From contig NZ_WOTF01000015.1 of NCBI RefSeq assembly GCF_011516935.1, positions 1 through 53,935 on the forward strand: DNA of 53,935 bases, in the 5' to 3' direction. The DNA comes from Acetobacter farinalis (lineage in GTDB: Bacteria; Pseudomonadota; Alphaproteobacteria; Acetobacterales; Acetobacteraceae). Below the pieces are notes generated by a model. That model made no database searches. It had not been told where the DNA came from and worked only from the letters and a program-made list of their open reading frames with translations. A program made the translations under genes and the position numbers. Positions 53,913 to 53,935 of this stretch are shown in pieces. How positions within the stretch are numbered: the first letter of the stretch is position 1; every line of letters starts with the position of its first letter.

Positions 53913-53935
53913 GTCGCAGCGACATTCGCTGCGAC
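53913..53935. repeat. Inverted repeat at the right edge of the window
   Basis: GTCGCAGCG (53913-53921) and CGCTGCGAC (53927-53935) are exact inverted arms around ACATT, 29 bp upstream of the first HxlR start. The window ends within or at the end of this dyad, so its full extent is unknown. It could be an operator of the HxlR gene. Confidence 0.6.

Noticed and set aside
1..53935. tRNA, rRNA or riboswitch genes
   Set aside because: I looked in the intergenic gaps and saw no cloverleaf, rRNA-like or known riboswitch pattern; a covariance-model search would be decisive.

Overview
The window reads as a chromosomal segment of an acetic acid bacterium (Acetobacteraceae, most like Acetobacter; Gluconobacter or Komagataeibacter are possible). 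The grounds are an extended hopanoid cluster next to dxs, an OprB-type porin, a lactate and acetoin gene set, the three-gene proton-translocating transhydrogenase with an adjacent zinc alcohol dehydrogenase, and a LuxI/LuxR pair. Genus assignment is inference; there is no rRNA, tRNA or CRISPR array here. The window is GC-rich except around luxI/luxR and a few intergenic stretches.

Layout. (1) 1-4495, + strand: the end of dxs, then hpnM, hpnI, hpnJ and hpnK, which make and handle the glucosaminyl/cyclitol-ether side chain of bacteriohopanetetrol. (2) 5004-8980, +: an OprB-family porin, a small Ala/Arg-rich protein, dcd and murA. (3) 9078-16336, -: alsD, alsS, a benzoylformate-decarboxylase-like ThDP enzyme and lutABC, with the LysR gene alsR divergent at 16454. 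This looks like a lactate to pyruvate to acetolactate to acetoin module, and the ThDP decarboxylase directly ahead of lutABC is an unusual addition. (4) 17574-30108: an amino-sugar cluster. GH20 hexosaminidase, nagB, a FucP-type MFS transporter, a TonB-dependent receptor and a ROK regulator lie on -. A ROK kinase, a CutC-family protein, a sodium:solute symporter and murQ lie on + with overlapping ends. Two related palindromes sit ahead of the receptor gene and between the two ROK genes and may be the ROK operator.

(5) 30154-37774: housekeeping genes rlmH, rsfS, nadD, proA, ychF, pth and rplY (-) and aspS (+). The AspRS carries residues typical of the non-discriminating type. (6) 37838-45300: an EipB/DUF1849 protein, a small periplasmic protein, an M29 aminopeptidase, a DUF1643 protein, an unlisted 43-residue membrane protein, a LysR regulator, gabT and a small PGPGW-type membrane protein. 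(7) 45608-46999: luxI and luxR in tandem, followed by degraded insertion-sequence remnants (47181-47530). (8) 47721-53884: pntAA, pntAB, pntB, a zinc alcohol dehydrogenase, a succinate-semialdehyde-type dehydrogenase and a convergent HxlR regulator. This block has visibly different codon preference from the rest and begins just after the IS remnants.

The best candidates for something not well described are the ThDP decarboxylase-lutABC unit, the CutC gene embedded in an amino-sugar salvage operon with its putative ROK operators, the hairpin across the luxI start, and two mini-genes (29147-29197 and 41927-42058).
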